The notes beneath the pieces were generated by a model that made no database searches, had not been told where the DNA came from, and worked only from the letters and a program-made list of their open reading frames with translations. A program made the position numbers and the translations under genes. From Acidobacteriota bacterium (GTDB lineage Bacteria; Acidobacteriota; Blastocatellia; RBC074), in the NCBI GenBank assembly GCA_016196035.1, contig JACPYM010000123.1:62001-126000 (forward strand): 64,000 nt of DNA, in the 5' to 3' direction. The first letter of the stretch is position 1; each line of letters opens with the position of its first letter. Positions 25,963-35,323 of this stretch are shown piece by piece.

Positions 25963-27903
25963 ATGGCTACGACCTCCTCCTTCGGTTCTTGGAAATCCTC
26001 TGTCACGGCGGACTTGATCGTTTCAGAAAGCATCGGCCTTAGCGCTATCGCGCTCGATGGCGCCGATGTTTACTGGGTCGAGATGCGCCCGGCGGAAAAA
26101 GGCCGCTACGTCATCGTGCGCCGCACGCCGGATGGCCGCTGTGCTGATTTCACGCCGCCCGAATACAATGTGCGCACGCGCGTGCACGAATACGGCGGCG
26201 GTTCTTATGTTGTCAGCGAGGGCACGGTTTACTTTTCCAGCTTCACCGACCAGCGACTTTACGGCCAGCGTCAGCCAACCTCGCCGCCCGTGCCTTTCAC
26301 GCAAAAGACCGCGTTGCGCTTTGCCGATGCCGTCATTGATCGTCGCCGCAATCATTTGATCTGTATTTGCGAAGACCATCGCACCGCCGGCAGTGAGCCG
26401 ATCAATTCGATCATTGCCTTCTCACTCGATCATCCGATTTCCAGCCTGACGCCGCCCAGCAAGATCATCACACTCGCCGCCGAACATGATTTCTTTTCGT
26501 CGCCGCGTCTAAGTCCGGCGGGCGATCAATTGGTTTGGCTAACCTGGAATCATCCGCACATGCCGTGGGATGGCACGGAACTGTGGCTGGCTGACGTCAA
26601 CGCCGACGGCGCGCTCAGCAATCAGCGTGTGATTGCGGGCGGCGTGAATGAGGCCATCTTTCAGCCGCAATGGTCGCCCGATGGCACGCTCTATTTTGTG
26701 TCTGACCGCACCGGCTGGTGGAATCTGTATCGCTGGCGCAACGGCCAAGCCGAAGCTCTTTGCCCAATGGAAGCCGAATTCGGTTTGCCGCATTGGGTCT
26801 TCGGCATGTCCACCTATGCTTTTGCCTCGGCGGAGCAAATCGTTTGCTCGTACATGAAAGACGGCTTCGCGCATTTAGCCTTGCTGGACACAAACACCCA
26901 GCAGCTTGAAAACATCGCCACGCCGTACTCGCGCATTGACAACGTGCGCGCCAATGCGCAACGTGCTGTCTTTCTCGCCGGTTCGCCAACCGAGAGCACC
27001 GCCATCGTCAGCTTCGATCTGGCGACGCGGCAGTTCACGACCTTGCAACAGGCGAACAAGCTGGCGCTCGATCCTGGTTACATCTCCGCGCCGCAAGCCA
27101 TCGAATTCCCCACCACGAATGGCCTGACCGCGCACGCCTTCTTTTATCCGCCAAAAAACAAAGATTGCGCCGCGCCCGCTGGCGAACATCCGCCGCTGTT
27201 GGTGATGAGCCACGGCGGGCCGACCGCGATGGCTTCGCCGACGCTCGATCTCGAAACGCAATTCTGGACGAGTCGCGGCATCGCTGTGCTCGACGTGAAT
27301 TATGGCGGCAGCACCGGCTTCGGACGCGCTTACCGCGAACGCCTGAACGGCAATTGGGGCGTCGTGGATGTGGATGATTGTGTGAACGGCGCGCGCTATC
27401 TGGCCGAACAAGGATTAGTGGATGGCGAGCGTCTGGCGATCACGGGCGGCAGCGCGGGCGGTTACACGACGCTCTGCGCGCTGACCTTCCGCGACGCCTT
27501 CAAAGCAGGTGCGAGCCATTACGGCGTCAGCGATCTGATCGCGCTCGACGAAGACACGCACAAATTCGAATCACGCTACACGCAAGGGCTGGTCGGCACG
27601 AGCCGTGAACTTTACATCGCACGCTCGCCGATTCATCACGTAGACAAACTCAACGTGCCCGTCATTTTCTTTCAAGGCTTGGAAGACAAGATCGTCCCGC
27701 CCAATCAGGCTGAAAAGATGGTCGAGGCATTGCGGCGCAAAGGACTGCCCGTGGCGTATGTGGCGTTTGAAGGCGAGCAGCACGGCTTCCGGCAGGCGGC
27801 GAATATCAAACGGGCGTTGGAGGGCGAGTTGTATTTTTATGCGCGCGTGTTCGGCTTTGCGCTGGCGGATCAGATCGAGCCAGTACCGATTGAGAATATG
27901 TAG
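25963..27903 (+). CDS. S9-family (prolyl oligopeptidase) peptidase
   Basis: A 646-aa serine peptidase. The N-terminal part (about 1-380) is a beta-propeller with TolB-like repeats such as [18 protein letters not shown] and [15 protein letters not shown]. The C-terminal alpha/beta hydrolase has nucleophile Ser497 (GGSAGGYT), Asp575 (GLEDKIVPP) and His607 (GEQHGFR). No signal peptide is seen, so it is probably cytoplasmic. It resembles dipeptidyl/acylaminoacyl peptidases that trim short peptides. It follows the amidase gene closely; the start lacks a strong ribosome site. The stop is only 11 bp from the convergent MFS gene. Confidence 0.93.
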   Translation: MATTSSFGSWKSSVTADLIVSESIGLSAIALDGADVYWVEMRPAEKGRYVIVRRTPDGRCADFTPPEYNVRTRVHEYGGGSYVVSEGTVYFSSFTDQRLYGQRQPTSPPVPFTQKTALRFADAVIDRRRNHLICICEDHRTAGSEPINSIIAFSLDHPISSLTPPSKIITLAAEHDFFSSPRLSPAGDQLVWLTWNHPHMPWDGTELWLADVNADGALSNQRVIAGGVNEAIFQPQWSPDGTLYFVSDRTGWWNLYRWRNGQAEALCPMEAEFGLPHWVFGMSTYAFASAEQIVCSYMKDGFAHLALLDTNTQQLENIATPYSRIDNVRANAQRAVFLAGSPTESTAIVSFDLATRQFTTLQQANKLALDPGYISAPQAIEFPTTNGLTAHAFFYPPKNKDCAAPAGEHPPLLVMSHGGPTAMASPTLDLETQFWTSRGIAVLDVNYGGSTGFGRAYRERLNGNWGVVDVDDCVNGARYLAEQGLVDGERLAITGGSAGGYTTLCALTFRDAFKAGASHYGVSDLIALDEDTHKFESRYTQGLVGTSRELYIARSPIHHVDKLNVPVIFFQGLEDKIVPPNQAEKMVEALRRKGLPVAYVAFEGEQHGFRQAANIKRALEGELYFYARVFGFALADQIEPVPIENM

Positions 27904-27914
27904 CAATCGTTTGC

Positions 27915-29207
27915 TCACCCGCGCGTTGCAACGCTTGCTGGCACTTGCCGAATCGTCCCCAACCGGCCAATTAACAAATGCACCAACAACAGCGCTAGCA
28001 AATACATTCCCGCGCACGCCGCAAAGATCGGCGCGAATGATAGCGTATCCACTACGCGCCCGATGTACTTTTGCGTCAATGCGCCCATCAACGCGCCCAA
28101 TGCGCCGCCCAAGCCCGTCACTGTCCCGATGGCGTGACGCGGAAAGATCTCGGCGGGCAACGTGATGTTTCCCCAAGCCGCGTGACCAAACATCATCCCC
28201 GTCACGACCGCCAACGCCAACGCCGGACTCGCCACCCGCGTCACCAGCAAACACAACACCGGCATCGCCAATGACACAAAGAGCATGGTGGTCTTGCGCG
28301 CGCGATTCAGTTCCCAGCCCCGCGCAATCAACCAGCGCGGCATTGCCCCGCTAAACAGATTGCCCAGCGCCAACGCGGCGAACGGAATCCAGACGAACAG
28401 GCCGATCTGCTTCAAATCAAAGCCGCGCTCTTTTTGAAAGTAGAGCGGAATCCAGAAATTCAAGAAGTAACTGATCGGATCGGTCAGCACGCGCGCCAGC
28501 ACGCAGCCCCACGTTTCTTTCATCCGCAGCAACACCCACAACGACGCGGGCGCATTGTGCTCGCCTTCGGCCTGCTGGTCGGCCTGAATCAACTCGCGCT
28601 CCTCTGCGCTCAAACGCGGATGATCTTTGGGTAGAAAGTAAATCACCGTCCACGCCGCGACCCACACGAAGCCCAATGAACCCGTGAACACAAACGCCGC
28701 ACGCCAGCCGAATTGCAGCGCGATAAACGAAACAATCGGCGCGGCCACCATCGAACCCAGCGCTGTGCCCGCGTTGAAAATGCCCACAGCCATTGCGCGT
28801 TCTTTGATTGGGAACCATTCAGCGACGGCACGCACGCCACCGGGGAAGCTGCCCGGTTCGAAGACGCCCAGCAACCCGCGAAAGAATGAAAACTGCCCGA
28901 CCGTGCGCGCCAACACATGCAAGACATTCGCTAGCGACCAGCCCGAAACAAAAAACATGAAGCCGCGTCGCGTACCAATAGTGTCAATGACACGCCCGCT
29001 GACCAGATACATCACGCCGTAACTCAACAAAAACCACGCATTGATGTCCCCGTAATTGGCCGAACTGAGGTGGAGTTCTTCCTTGATCGTACCGATCAAC
29101 ACCGCCAGCGTCTGCCGGTCGAGATAATTCAACTCCGACGCCAGACAGAGCATGATGGCGATGTACCAGCGCAAATGTTTGATGGGCGGTTTGGGTGAAG
29201 TGGGCAT
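27915..29207 (-). CDS. MFS transporter, anion:cation symporter family
   Basis: A 430-aa carrier with about 12 membrane segments and AGGAG before the ATG. Like the carrier at 16545-17828 it begins KHLRWYIAIMLCLASELNYL and carries DRQTLAVL and the loop motif IDTIGTRRG, so the two are paralogues of the ACS (hexuronate/galactonate) family. Its gene neighbours are a CNT nucleoside carrier upstream on the same strand and a convergent S9 peptidase, which give no clear substrate clue. Confidence 0.9.
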   Translation of the reverse strand: MPTSPKPPIKHLRWYIAIMLCLASELNYLDRQTLAVLIGTIKEELHLSSANYGDINAWFLLSYGVMYLVSGRVIDTIGTRRGFMFFVSGWSLANVLHVLARTVGQFSFFRGLLGVFEPGSFPGGVRAVAEWFPIKERAMAVGIFNAGTALGSMVAAPIVSFIALQFGWRAAFVFTGSLGFVWVAAWTVIYFLPKDHPRLSAEERELIQADQQAEGEHNAPASLWVLLRMKETWGCVLARVLTDPISYFLNFWIPLYFQKERGFDLKQIGLFVWIPFAALALGNLFSGAMPRWLIARGWELNRARKTTMLFVSLAMPVLCLLVTRVASPALALAVVTGMMFGHAAWGNITLPAEIFPRHAIGTVTGLGGALGALMGALTQKYIGRVVDTLSFAPIFAACAGMYLLALLLVHLLIGRLGTIRQVPASVATRG

Positions 29208-29285
29208 TGGATGTGCTCCTGATTATGAAGGATAAACTGCGGTGCGGCGCACGTTGAATCGCTTGACGGCAGCGTGACGCTCGCA

Positions 29286-30572
29286 TCACCGCGTCAGCAA
29301 GACACCGCTGCCATCGCTAAAAATCCCCGCCACACAACCTGTCATCAATGTCGCCAACGTTGCGGCCAATAAAGCGCGCAAACCAAGACTTGCCAGATCA
29401 TCGCGCCGCGTCGGAGCCAGCGCCGCTGTGCCGCCCACGAAGATCGCCAGCGAAGCCACGTGCGCAAACCCGCACAGCGCATAACTCAAAATCACCACCG
29501 TGCGCGGATCAACCAATACGCCGTGCGCGGCCATCTGCGCCATGTCCTGATACGACACGACCTCGGTCAGCAACACACGCTCGCCCAACAGACGTCCGGC
29601 TTCGGCCCAATCGGGTCGCGCGATGCCCAGCAGCATGGCGAAGGGATAGAAAACCCAACCGAAAAGTTTGACCAGCGTTAACGGCTCGCTCATTCCCAGC
29701 CAATGCGTCGGGAAGAGTGAGAGCGCTTTGTCGAACAGCGCCACGATGCCGAGACCGGCGATGAGCAAGGCCGCGATGCCCGCAGCCAGTCGCAGCCCGT
29801 CCATCGCGCCCGCAATGATCGCGCTCATTAGATTGCCCGCGCGTTCCTCTTCGTTATCGGGCGGCAGCGTGCCTGCTGTTTCAGGCGCGCCGGTTTCGGG
29901 CAACAGCAATTTGACCATCACGACGGCGGCGGGAATCGAGATGATCGAGGCCGACAGCAAATGCCCGGCAATTTGCGGAAAGCTCTTGCTCAGCATGAAC
30001 ACGTAAATCCCCAGCGTGGTCGAGGCCACCGTCGCCATCCCGCTCGTCAGCACCATCAGCAATTCCGATTGCGTCATGCGATCTAAATAGGGCCGGATGA
30101 CCAGCGCCGATTCGACGCCGACGAAGATGTTGGCGGAGCTGCACAATGCCTCAGCGCCGCTCAAACCCAGCGTGCGGTGGAAGAGGCGCGCGAAGAGCCG
30201 CACCACCGGTTGCAACAAGCGCAAATGATAAAGCGCCGCCGCAAACGCCGAGACGAAGATCGCAATCGGCAAGGCCTGAAAGGCCAGCACGAACCCAATC
30301 GAACCGGGTTCACCAGGCGCGGCGGCCAACGGGCCGAGCAGAAAGTTCGTCCCGCTTTTTGAAGCGTCGAGCACTGCCATCACGACGTCGTTGAGCCAGA
30401 CGAAAGCCTGCCGCGCGCCGGGCAAACGAAAGACCAGCAACCCGATGGCCAATTGCAACCCCAGCCCCCAGGCGATTGGTCGCCAGCGAACTTGGCGGCG
30501 GTTGGCGGAAAGCAGCCAAGCCAGCGCGGCGAGCACAAAGAAGCCGAGCAGGGAGGTCAGATGTTGCAGCAT
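29286..30572 (-). CDS. Concentrative nucleoside transporter (CNT / NupC-like)
   Basis: A 428-aa membrane protein with GAGGAG before the ATG. CNT signatures are the N-terminal gate region [19 protein letters not shown], the conserved [21 protein letters not shown]-type helix ([17 protein letters not shown]) and [17 protein letters not shown]. Members import nucleosides by Na+ or H+ symport. It lies 78 bp upstream of the leftward MFS gene and may be cotranscribed with it. A palindromic repeat pair separates it from divergent nagB. Confidence 0.92.
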   Translation of the reverse strand: MLQHLTSLLGFFVLAALAWLLSANRRQVRWRPIAWGLGLQLAIGLLVFRLPGARQAFVWLNDVVMAVLDASKSGTNFLLGPLAAAPGEPGSIGFVLAFQALPIAIFVSAFAAALYHLRLLQPVVRLFARLFHRTLGLSGAEALCSSANIFVGVESALVIRPYLDRMTQSELLMVLTSGMATVASTTLGIYVFMLSKSFPQIAGHLLSASIISIPAAVVMVKLLLPETGAPETAGTLPPDNEEERAGNLMSAIIAGAMDGLRLAAGIAALLIAGLGIVALFDKALSLFPTHWLGMSEPLTLVKLFGWVFYPFAMLLGIARPDWAEAGRLLGERVLLTEVVSYQDMAQMAAHGVLVDPRTVVILSYALCGFAHVASLAIFVGGTAALAPTRRDDLASLGLRALLAATLATLMTGCVAGIFSDGSGVLLTR

Positions 30573-30596
30573 GCGAATGCTCCTCGTGATGACAGA

Positions 30597-30696
30597 TGTA
30601 CAGCAAGCTGCCAGCTTGCTGCGGCATTGAACTGAGACGCAACCGCTTTGACTGCGTCTTTTGCTACAGCGCAGCAGGCTGGCAGCCTGCTGTACA
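30597..30696. repeat. REP-like palindrome pair in inverted arrangement
   Basis: Two 25-bp imperfect palindromes of the type TACAGCAxGCTGCCAGCxTGCTG, at 30597-30621 and 30672-30696, face each other as inverted repeats with only two or three differences. The layout resembles bacterial interspersed mosaic elements built from REP units. A third partial copy starts at the right window edge (63981). Confidence 0.7.
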
Positions 30697-30723
30697 ATGA
30701 GATGATTTCTTGCAATGTGATTG

Positions 30724-31548
30724 ATGACTGTGGGAAGCTACGGCGCATTCGCAATACCGCTTAACTCTACAAACACACCGAGGCAAACGCGCGTGATTCT
30801 AAAGGTCTTCCACGACAAAAGCCAATTGGGCCAAGCTGCCGCTGCACAGGCCGCCGCCAGCCTCAACAACGCCATCGCGGCGCGCGGGCAAGCGCGCCTC
30901 ATCGCCGCAACCGGCATGTCGCAATTCGAATTCTTGCAAGCGTTGACGCAAATGCCGGGCATTGATTGGTCGCGCGTCGAGCTGTTTCACCTGGATGAAT
31001 ACGTCGGCTTGCCGCTCACGCATCCGGCCAGCTTTCGCAAGTACCTGCTCGAACGGTTCATCGAACCCACCGGAATGACGAACCATCACTTGCTGGATGG
31101 CGAGGCCGATGCTGAAGCAGTTTGCCGCGCAGTCGGCGCGTTGATTCAAGCCGCGCCGATTGACGTCGCCTTTGTTGGCATTGGCGAAAACGGGCATCTG
31201 GCCTTTAACGATCCGCCCGCCGATTTTGAAACGGAAGCGGCTTACATCGTCGTCAACCTCGACGAAGCCTGCCGCCGCCAGCAAGTCGGCGAAGGCTGGT
31301 TCGCCGGGCTGGATGACGTACCCAAGCAAGCCATCTCGATGACGATCAAACAGATTTTGAACGCCGCCGAGATCATCTGCATCGTGCCCGATGCGCGCAA
31401 AGCACAGGCGGTGAAGGACTGTTTGGAAGGCGAGATTTCGCCGCTCGCGCCAGCTTCGGCGTTGCGCCCGCACGGCAACGTGACCGTCTATCTCGATCAA
31501 CATTCATCCGCCTTGCTCAACCCCGACTCCATCAACGAGACACTATGA
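30724..31548 (+). CDS. nagB: Glucosamine-6-phosphate deaminase
   Basis: A 274-aa NagB-family enzyme that converts glucosamine 6-phosphate to fructose 6-phosphate and ammonia. Signatures are [12 protein letters not shown] near 95-106, with the catalytic Asp, and [19 protein letters not shown] near 150-168 with Glu and His of the active site. It has the usual length (about 266 aa in E. coli) plus a short N-terminal extension; the true start could be the later GTG near 30793. The stop overlaps the start of the secreted oxidoreductase gene as ATGA, so they are coupled. Together they suggest amino-sugar use. Confidence 0.9.
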   Translation: MTVGSYGAFAIPLNSTNTPRQTRVILKVFHDKSQLGQAAAAQAAASLNNAIAARGQARLIAATGMSQFEFLQALTQMPGIDWSRVELFHLDEYVGLPLTHPASFRKYLLERFIEPTGMTNHHLLDGEADAEAVCRAVGALIQAAPIDVAFVGIGENGHLAFNDPPADFETEAAYIVVNLDEACRRQQVGEGWFAGLDDVPKQAISMTIKQILNAAEIICIVPDARKAQAVKDCLEGEISPLAPASALRPHGNVTVYLDQHSSALLNPDSINETL

Positions 31549-32540
31549 AAACCATCATCCGCTGCACGCTGCTCTTGGCGCTGTCCGGTTTCTTTGCCGT
31601 ACACGCCGCCGCCCAGACTGCTGAAATCAAAATCGGCATCATCGGCACCGACACCTCGCACGTCCCCGCCTTCACCAAACTGCTCAACGACAAGAACGAC
31701 CCGAACCACATCCCCGGCGCGCGCGTCGTCGCGGCCTTCAAAGGCGGCAGCGCCGATGTCGAATCGAGCCGCACGCGCGTTGATAATTACGCGGCAGAGA
31801 TCAAAGAGAAATACGGCGTCGAGCTGGTCAATTCGATTGAAGAGCTTTGCCAGCGCGTGGACGCGGTGTTGCTTGAAAGTGTGGACGGACGGCCCCACTT
31901 GAATCAGGTGCGGCCTGTGCTTAAAGCGGGCAAGCGCGTGTTCCTTGATAAGCCCTTCGCCGCCAGTTACGCCGATGCGCGCGAGATTGTGCGCTTGGCG
32001 CGGGCTGCGAATGTGGCGTTTTTCAGTTCATCGAGTTTGCGTTACAGCGCCGATGTGCAGGCCATCCGCAACAGCGACAAACACGGCGGCATCACGGGCG
32101 CGTTTGCTTACGGGCCGGAAAATTTCGAGCCGCATCACCCAGATTTATTTTGGTATGGCATCCACGCCGTCGAGATGCTTTACACGCTGATGGGGCCGGG
32201 CTGCGAAACGGTCACGCGCGTCAAATCAGAAGGCGGCGATACCGTCACCGGCAAATGGAAAGACGGACGCCTCGGCACCATGCGCGGCATCACGCAGGGC
32301 AAACAGGATTACGGCGCGGTGGCATTTGGAGTGAAAGCGACGCTGACGACGCCATCGCCACTGAAGGTGGATTACCGCCCGCTACTGGTCGAGATCATCA
32401 AGTTCTTCCAAACGGGCGTACCACCAATTCAGCCGGAAGAGACGCTGGAAGTCATGGCGTTTATGGAGGCGGCGGATTTGAGCAAGGCGCGCGGCGGTGT
32501 GCCGGTGCTGTTAAAAGAAGTGACGGAGCAAAAGAAATAA
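31545..32540 (+). CDS. Secreted Gfo/Idh/MocA-family oxidoreductase
   Basis: A 331-aa NAD(P)-type oxidoreductase with a signal peptide (residues 1-23, cleavage near AAA/QT). The Rossmann part begins [16 protein letters not shown]; the conserved lysine region is [16 protein letters not shown] near 130-145. The C-terminal domain carries [11 protein letters not shown]. Exported Gfo/Idh proteins are common in Planctomycetota, Acidobacteriota and Bacteroidota and probably keep a tightly bound cofactor. The start overlaps the nagB stop. The substrate is unknown; a sugar or amino sugar fits the context. Confidence 0.88.
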   Translation: MKTIIRCTLLLALSGFFAVHAAAQTAEIKIGIIGTDTSHVPAFTKLLNDKNDPNHIPGARVVAAFKGGSADVESSRTRVDNYAAEIKEKYGVELVNSIEELCQRVDAVLLESVDGRPHLNQVRPVLKAGKRVFLDKPFAASYADAREIVRLARAANVAFFSSSSLRYSADVQAIRNSDKHGGITGAFAYGPENFEPHHPDLFWYGIHAVEMLYTLMGPGCETVTRVKSEGGDTVTGKWKDGRLGTMRGITQGKQDYGAVAFGVKATLTTPSPLKVDYRPLLVEIIKFFQTGVPPIQPEETLEVMAFMEAADLSKARGGVPVLLKEVTEQKK

Positions 32541-32542
32541 AT

Positions 32543-32664
32543 CTGGGTACGCACCGCTTCCAGCGTGCAGGCGTGGCGGAGAACAGGCAAAGGCCGAAAG
32601 GAAATCCCTTCGGCCTTTTTCATTTCTTTGACATGCCTGCACGCTGGAAGCGGTGCGTACCCAG
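32543..32664. repeat. Perfect 30-bp inverted repeat around a terminator
   Basis: The arms 32543-32572 and 32635-32664 are identical in inverted orientation over 30 of 30 bases (ends CTGGGTACGCACC.../...GGTGCGTACCCAG). They enclose a 62-bp core carrying a separate terminator hairpin. The element may be a small non-autonomous mobile or REP-type repeat inserted after the oxidoreductase gene. Confidence 0.8.
32589..32618 (+). terminator. Terminator after nagB-oxidoreductase operon
   Basis: Stem AAAGGCCGAA/TTCGGCCTTT (32589-32598/32609-32618) with two extra GC pairs near the loop and a T-run after it. It lies inside the 30-bp inverted repeat. Confidence 0.8.
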
Positions 32665-32676
32665 GTGGCCTGATTC

Positions 32677-33195
32677 CTATTTAGGTTGCTTGCGTGTCGG
32701 CTGATGTAGTCTTTCAGGTAAAACTGATTTCCCCATCTCCCCTATCGGCAAAGACTCCGGTTCCACCTGCCGTTCCGCTGGATTGGCTCCAATGCCGCCC
32801 ATCACCACAGGCTTGGGACTGACCACCTCCACCAATCTCAGCACGGGCTTCAAACTGCCCAATCCCAATCCACCCAACAACGCCAAGCCCATACCCAGCA
32901 ATACCTGTCCGGCCCACGCGACCCGGCGTTTGAGCGCGCGCAATCCGACCGGGCAATTTTGGGTCAAGACCGTCCCATCCGCCCGGCGATAAAACCGCAC
33001 GCACAAGCGGCCCTCGGTGCGCGCGAGCAAGGCGCTGGCCTCGGTGCGCGTCATGCCCGACAGGTTATAAACGTTCAGCTTGCACTGCGAACAGAAGCGC
33101 ACGCGCTCGCCTTCAAACGAAAACATCTCATCCCAATTGGCCTGACAAGGGGCGGCAATTTTCACGCGGTCGAGGGTGTCATTGAATTTAGCCAT
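32677..33195 (-). CDS. Cys-rich protein with one membrane segment, unknown function
   Basis: A 172-aa protein with AGGAG before the ATG. The N-terminal 85 residues carry five Cys (C17, C35, C38, C65, C81) in the pattern PC...RFCSQC...LCVRFYRRADGT...NCP, suggesting a metal site. A membrane segment spans about 93-114; the C-terminal tail is Pro/Glu-rich. I have the impression of a conserved acidobacterial family with the phrases CNVYNLS and RFYRRADGT, but no function is known to me. It is divergent from the FHA-protease gene; the 202-bp gap between them holds the shared upstream element described separately. Confidence 0.75.
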   Translation of the reverse strand: MAKFNDTLDRVKIAAPCQANWDEMFSFEGERVRFCSQCKLNVYNLSGMTRTEASALLARTEGRLCVRFYRRADGTVLTQNCPVGLRALKRRVAWAGQVLLGMGLALLGGLGLGSLKPVLRLVEVVSPKPVVMGGIGANPAERQVEPESLPIGEMGKSVLPERLHQPTRKQPK

Positions 33196-33304
33196 AGCTA
33201 CTCCTAGCTGATTTCATCGCTGATTCCGTGAATAGGCGTCAGGGGTTGAACGCCACAATCCGCTGGCCGTTGCATTAAATCCCCGGCGGCCCGCCGCAAA
33301 AAAA

Positions 33305-33352
33305 ATTCTCCAAAGCTGAGCCAATCCTACCGCGCTTTGCGCATTGCTGAGT
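33305..33352 (+). promoter_or_regulatory. Shared upstream element, copy A (FHA-protease gene)
   Basis: The core 33315-33344 begins CTGAGCC and ends GCTTTGCGCATT. It matches copy B at 26/30 positions and copy C at 24/30, with identical spacing between the two conserved blocks. It ends 53 bp before the ATG at 33398. It could be a promoter or operator common to the signalling island. Confidence 0.65.
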
Positions 33353-33397
33353 GAAGGTCGAAACACAACGCTTTCTCTGCACCGTTAAGGAGGCCCT

Positions 33398-35260
33398 ATG
33401 TCGCACATTATGCTGAAACATCTGAGCGGTTCGCGCGCCGGACAAACATCCGAATTCCCCCTGCCCCAAACAACCGAAATCACGCTGGGCCGCGATCCGG
33501 CTTCGAGCGTCTCGTTCGATCCGGCCAAGGATGATCTGGTCGGGCGGTATCACGCCAAAATCACGCCCGATCATTTGTTGCCAGGCCAATTCACTGTCAG
33601 CGACCTGAACAGTCGCAATGGCACCTTCATCAACAAACAGCGCATCAGCGGCAGCGCGCGCGTCACGCCGGGCGATGTGATTCAGTTGGGCGCGGGCGGG
33701 CCGGAGTTTGAATTTGAAGTGTTGCCGCGTCCGGCGCCATACCTGCAACCAACCCGCGAAGCCTCAGCCGTGGGCGCTGTTGGTGCAACGCCCAGCGCCA
33801 CCGTGCCGTTTCCGCTGCCGCCCACCACGACGGCGCCCACGGTGGATGCGTTTTCAACCAATCAAAACAACGGCAATCGCAAAGTCGCCACCAACGCGAC
33901 GCCGCCGCCGTTGGGGCATTTGAATGCGCCGCGCCAAGCGTCCTACCAGCCGCTTAACAATCAAGCGGTGCCGCCCTCTCCGTTTAATGCGCCCTCAACC
34001 AATGCGGCCCCGCTGCCGCCGCGTCCGGCGGGCGTAGGCCAAGCCACGGTCGAACGCCTGATCACGCAAACGCGGCGCGACATGGGCAAGCTCATGCTCA
34101 TTGGCGGCGGCGCGCTCGTCTTGGTGCTGGCGCTGGCCGCTTGGAAGTTCTGGCCGAATGCACCGGCGGCGAGCCTGTTGCCGCTGGGCGATCCGACCTT
34201 GCTGACGCCGGGCCAGGTTGCCGAGAAATACAGCGGCGCGGTCGTTTCGATTGATGTGCGCTGGAAACTGATCAACACGAACACGGGCCGCCAGATTTCG
34301 CACGTCTACGTGCCTAATCGTTGGAAAGACAAAGAAGGCGTCGAACGCCCGATCATCAACGATGGGCGGCGCGAAGTGGCGACGTATATCGTGCTGGATG
34401 GCGGCGCGTATGAACCGACGCTGGATGACCGGGGTGGCGCGCACGCCATCGGCGGCGGCGGCGGCGGTTCGGGTTTCGTCGTCAGCAGCGATGGTTTCAT
34501 TTTGACCGCGCGCCACGTGGGCGCAGGCTGGATGAGCCGTTATCAATACCCGGCGGACGCTTCGCCAGGTGTGGTTTGGACGCAGGGTGCGAATGGCTGG
34601 ACGTTGCGCACCAACCCCGAAACCGGCATGCCTGTGACCTATTCCATCCCCGCCAATTGGGCGCCGTCTGAAACGCGGCAATTCGGGCGCGACGGCTATC
34701 GCTGGGCTGTCGAAGGTCGCCTGGACTTTCTCAACGTCACCTTCCCGCAAAACAAAACTTCGATCCCGGGCAAGCTGGCGCGCGTGTCCGACCGGCACGA
34801 CGTGGCGATGCTCAAGATTGATATGCCCGAAGCCGTGCCTAAAACCGAGTTGAATGACAATTACGACACGATCAAAGTCGGCGACCCAATCACGGTGCTC
34901 GGCTACCCGGCGGCTTCGCCGATTTCCTGGGGATTGGTCAATTCGATGGACGCCTTCAACCGCGAATCGCAGATGAAAGTCGTGCCCGATCCCAGCCTCA
35001 CCACCGGCAACATCGGGCGTGTCTTGCGCAGCCAGGAAAGCGGCAAAGACAAAACGACCAATGAATTCGGCGACGCGTATCAGGTCACGGCCAATCCCGG
35101 CGCTGGCAATAGCGGCGGCCCGGTCTTCGACGATCACGGGCGCGTGGTCGGGATTTATTACGCCGGGCGCGCGATTGGAGCGGGTGGCGCGCAAGGGCAG
35201 GTTTCGTTCGCCGTGCCGATTCGCTTTGCGCGCGAGTTGATGACGACGACGCCGAAGTAA
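33398..35260 (+). CDS. FHA - transmembrane - trypsin-like serine protease
   Basis: A 620-aa protein with AAGGAGG before the ATG. An FHA domain lies at about 1-110 (EITLGRDPASSVSF, GRYHAKI, NSRNGTFINK) and would bind phosphothreonine in the cytoplasm. A Pro/Thr/Asn-rich linker (115-225) leads to one membrane helix at about 230-252. The C-terminal 270 residues are a trypsin/HtrA-like protease with His373 (LTARHVGAG), Asp468 (HDVAMLKID) and Ser572 (GAGNSGGPVF), so the triad is complete and probably periplasmic. No PDZ domain is seen. The kinase gene follows after 63 bp. A phosphorylation signal inside the cell could thus be linked to proteolysis outside; that link is inferred. Confidence 0.92.
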   Translation: MSHIMLKHLSGSRAGQTSEFPLPQTTEITLGRDPASSVSFDPAKDDLVGRYHAKITPDHLLPGQFTVSDLNSRNGTFINKQRISGSARVTPGDVIQLGAGGPEFEFEVLPRPAPYLQPTREASAVGAVGATPSATVPFPLPPTTTAPTVDAFSTNQNNGNRKVATNATPPPLGHLNAPRQASYQPLNNQAVPPSPFNAPSTNAAPLPPRPAGVGQATVERLITQTRRDMGKLMLIGGGALVLVLALAAWKFWPNAPAASLLPLGDPTLLTPGQVAEKYSGAVVSIDVRWKLINTNTGRQISHVYVPNRWKDKEGVERPIINDGRREVATYIVLDGGAYEPTLDDRGGAHAIGGGGGGSGFVVSSDGFILTARHVGAGWMSRYQYPADASPGVVWTQGANGWTLRTNPETGMPVTYSIPANWAPSETRQFGRDGYRWAVEGRLDFLNVTFPQNKTSIPGKLARVSDRHDVAMLKIDMPEAVPKTELNDNYDTIKVGDPITVLGYPAASPISWGLVNSMDAFNRESQMKVVPDPSLTTGNIGRVLRSQESGKDKTTNEFGDAYQVTANPGAGNSGGPVFDDHGRVVGIYYAGRAIGAGGAQGQVSFAVPIRFARELMTTTPK

Positions 35261-35263
35261 TGG

Positions 35264-35298
35264 CAGTTGGCAGTTGGCAGTTGGCAGTTGGCAGTTGG
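35264..35298. repeat. Heptamer tandem repeat (CAGTTGG x5)
   Basis: Five exact CAGTTGG heptamers directly after the FHA-protease stop codon. Same 7-bp periodicity as the arrays at 19032, 19448 and 35333. Confidence 0.85.
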
Positions 35299-35323
35299 GG
35301 ATTCAACCCTGGCGAGACAAATC

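Noticed and set aside
33995-35194. 399-aa minus-strand ORF
   Set aside because: Antisense to the FHA-protease gene, which has FHA and protease motifs; the shadow is Arg/His/Ala-rich without motifs.
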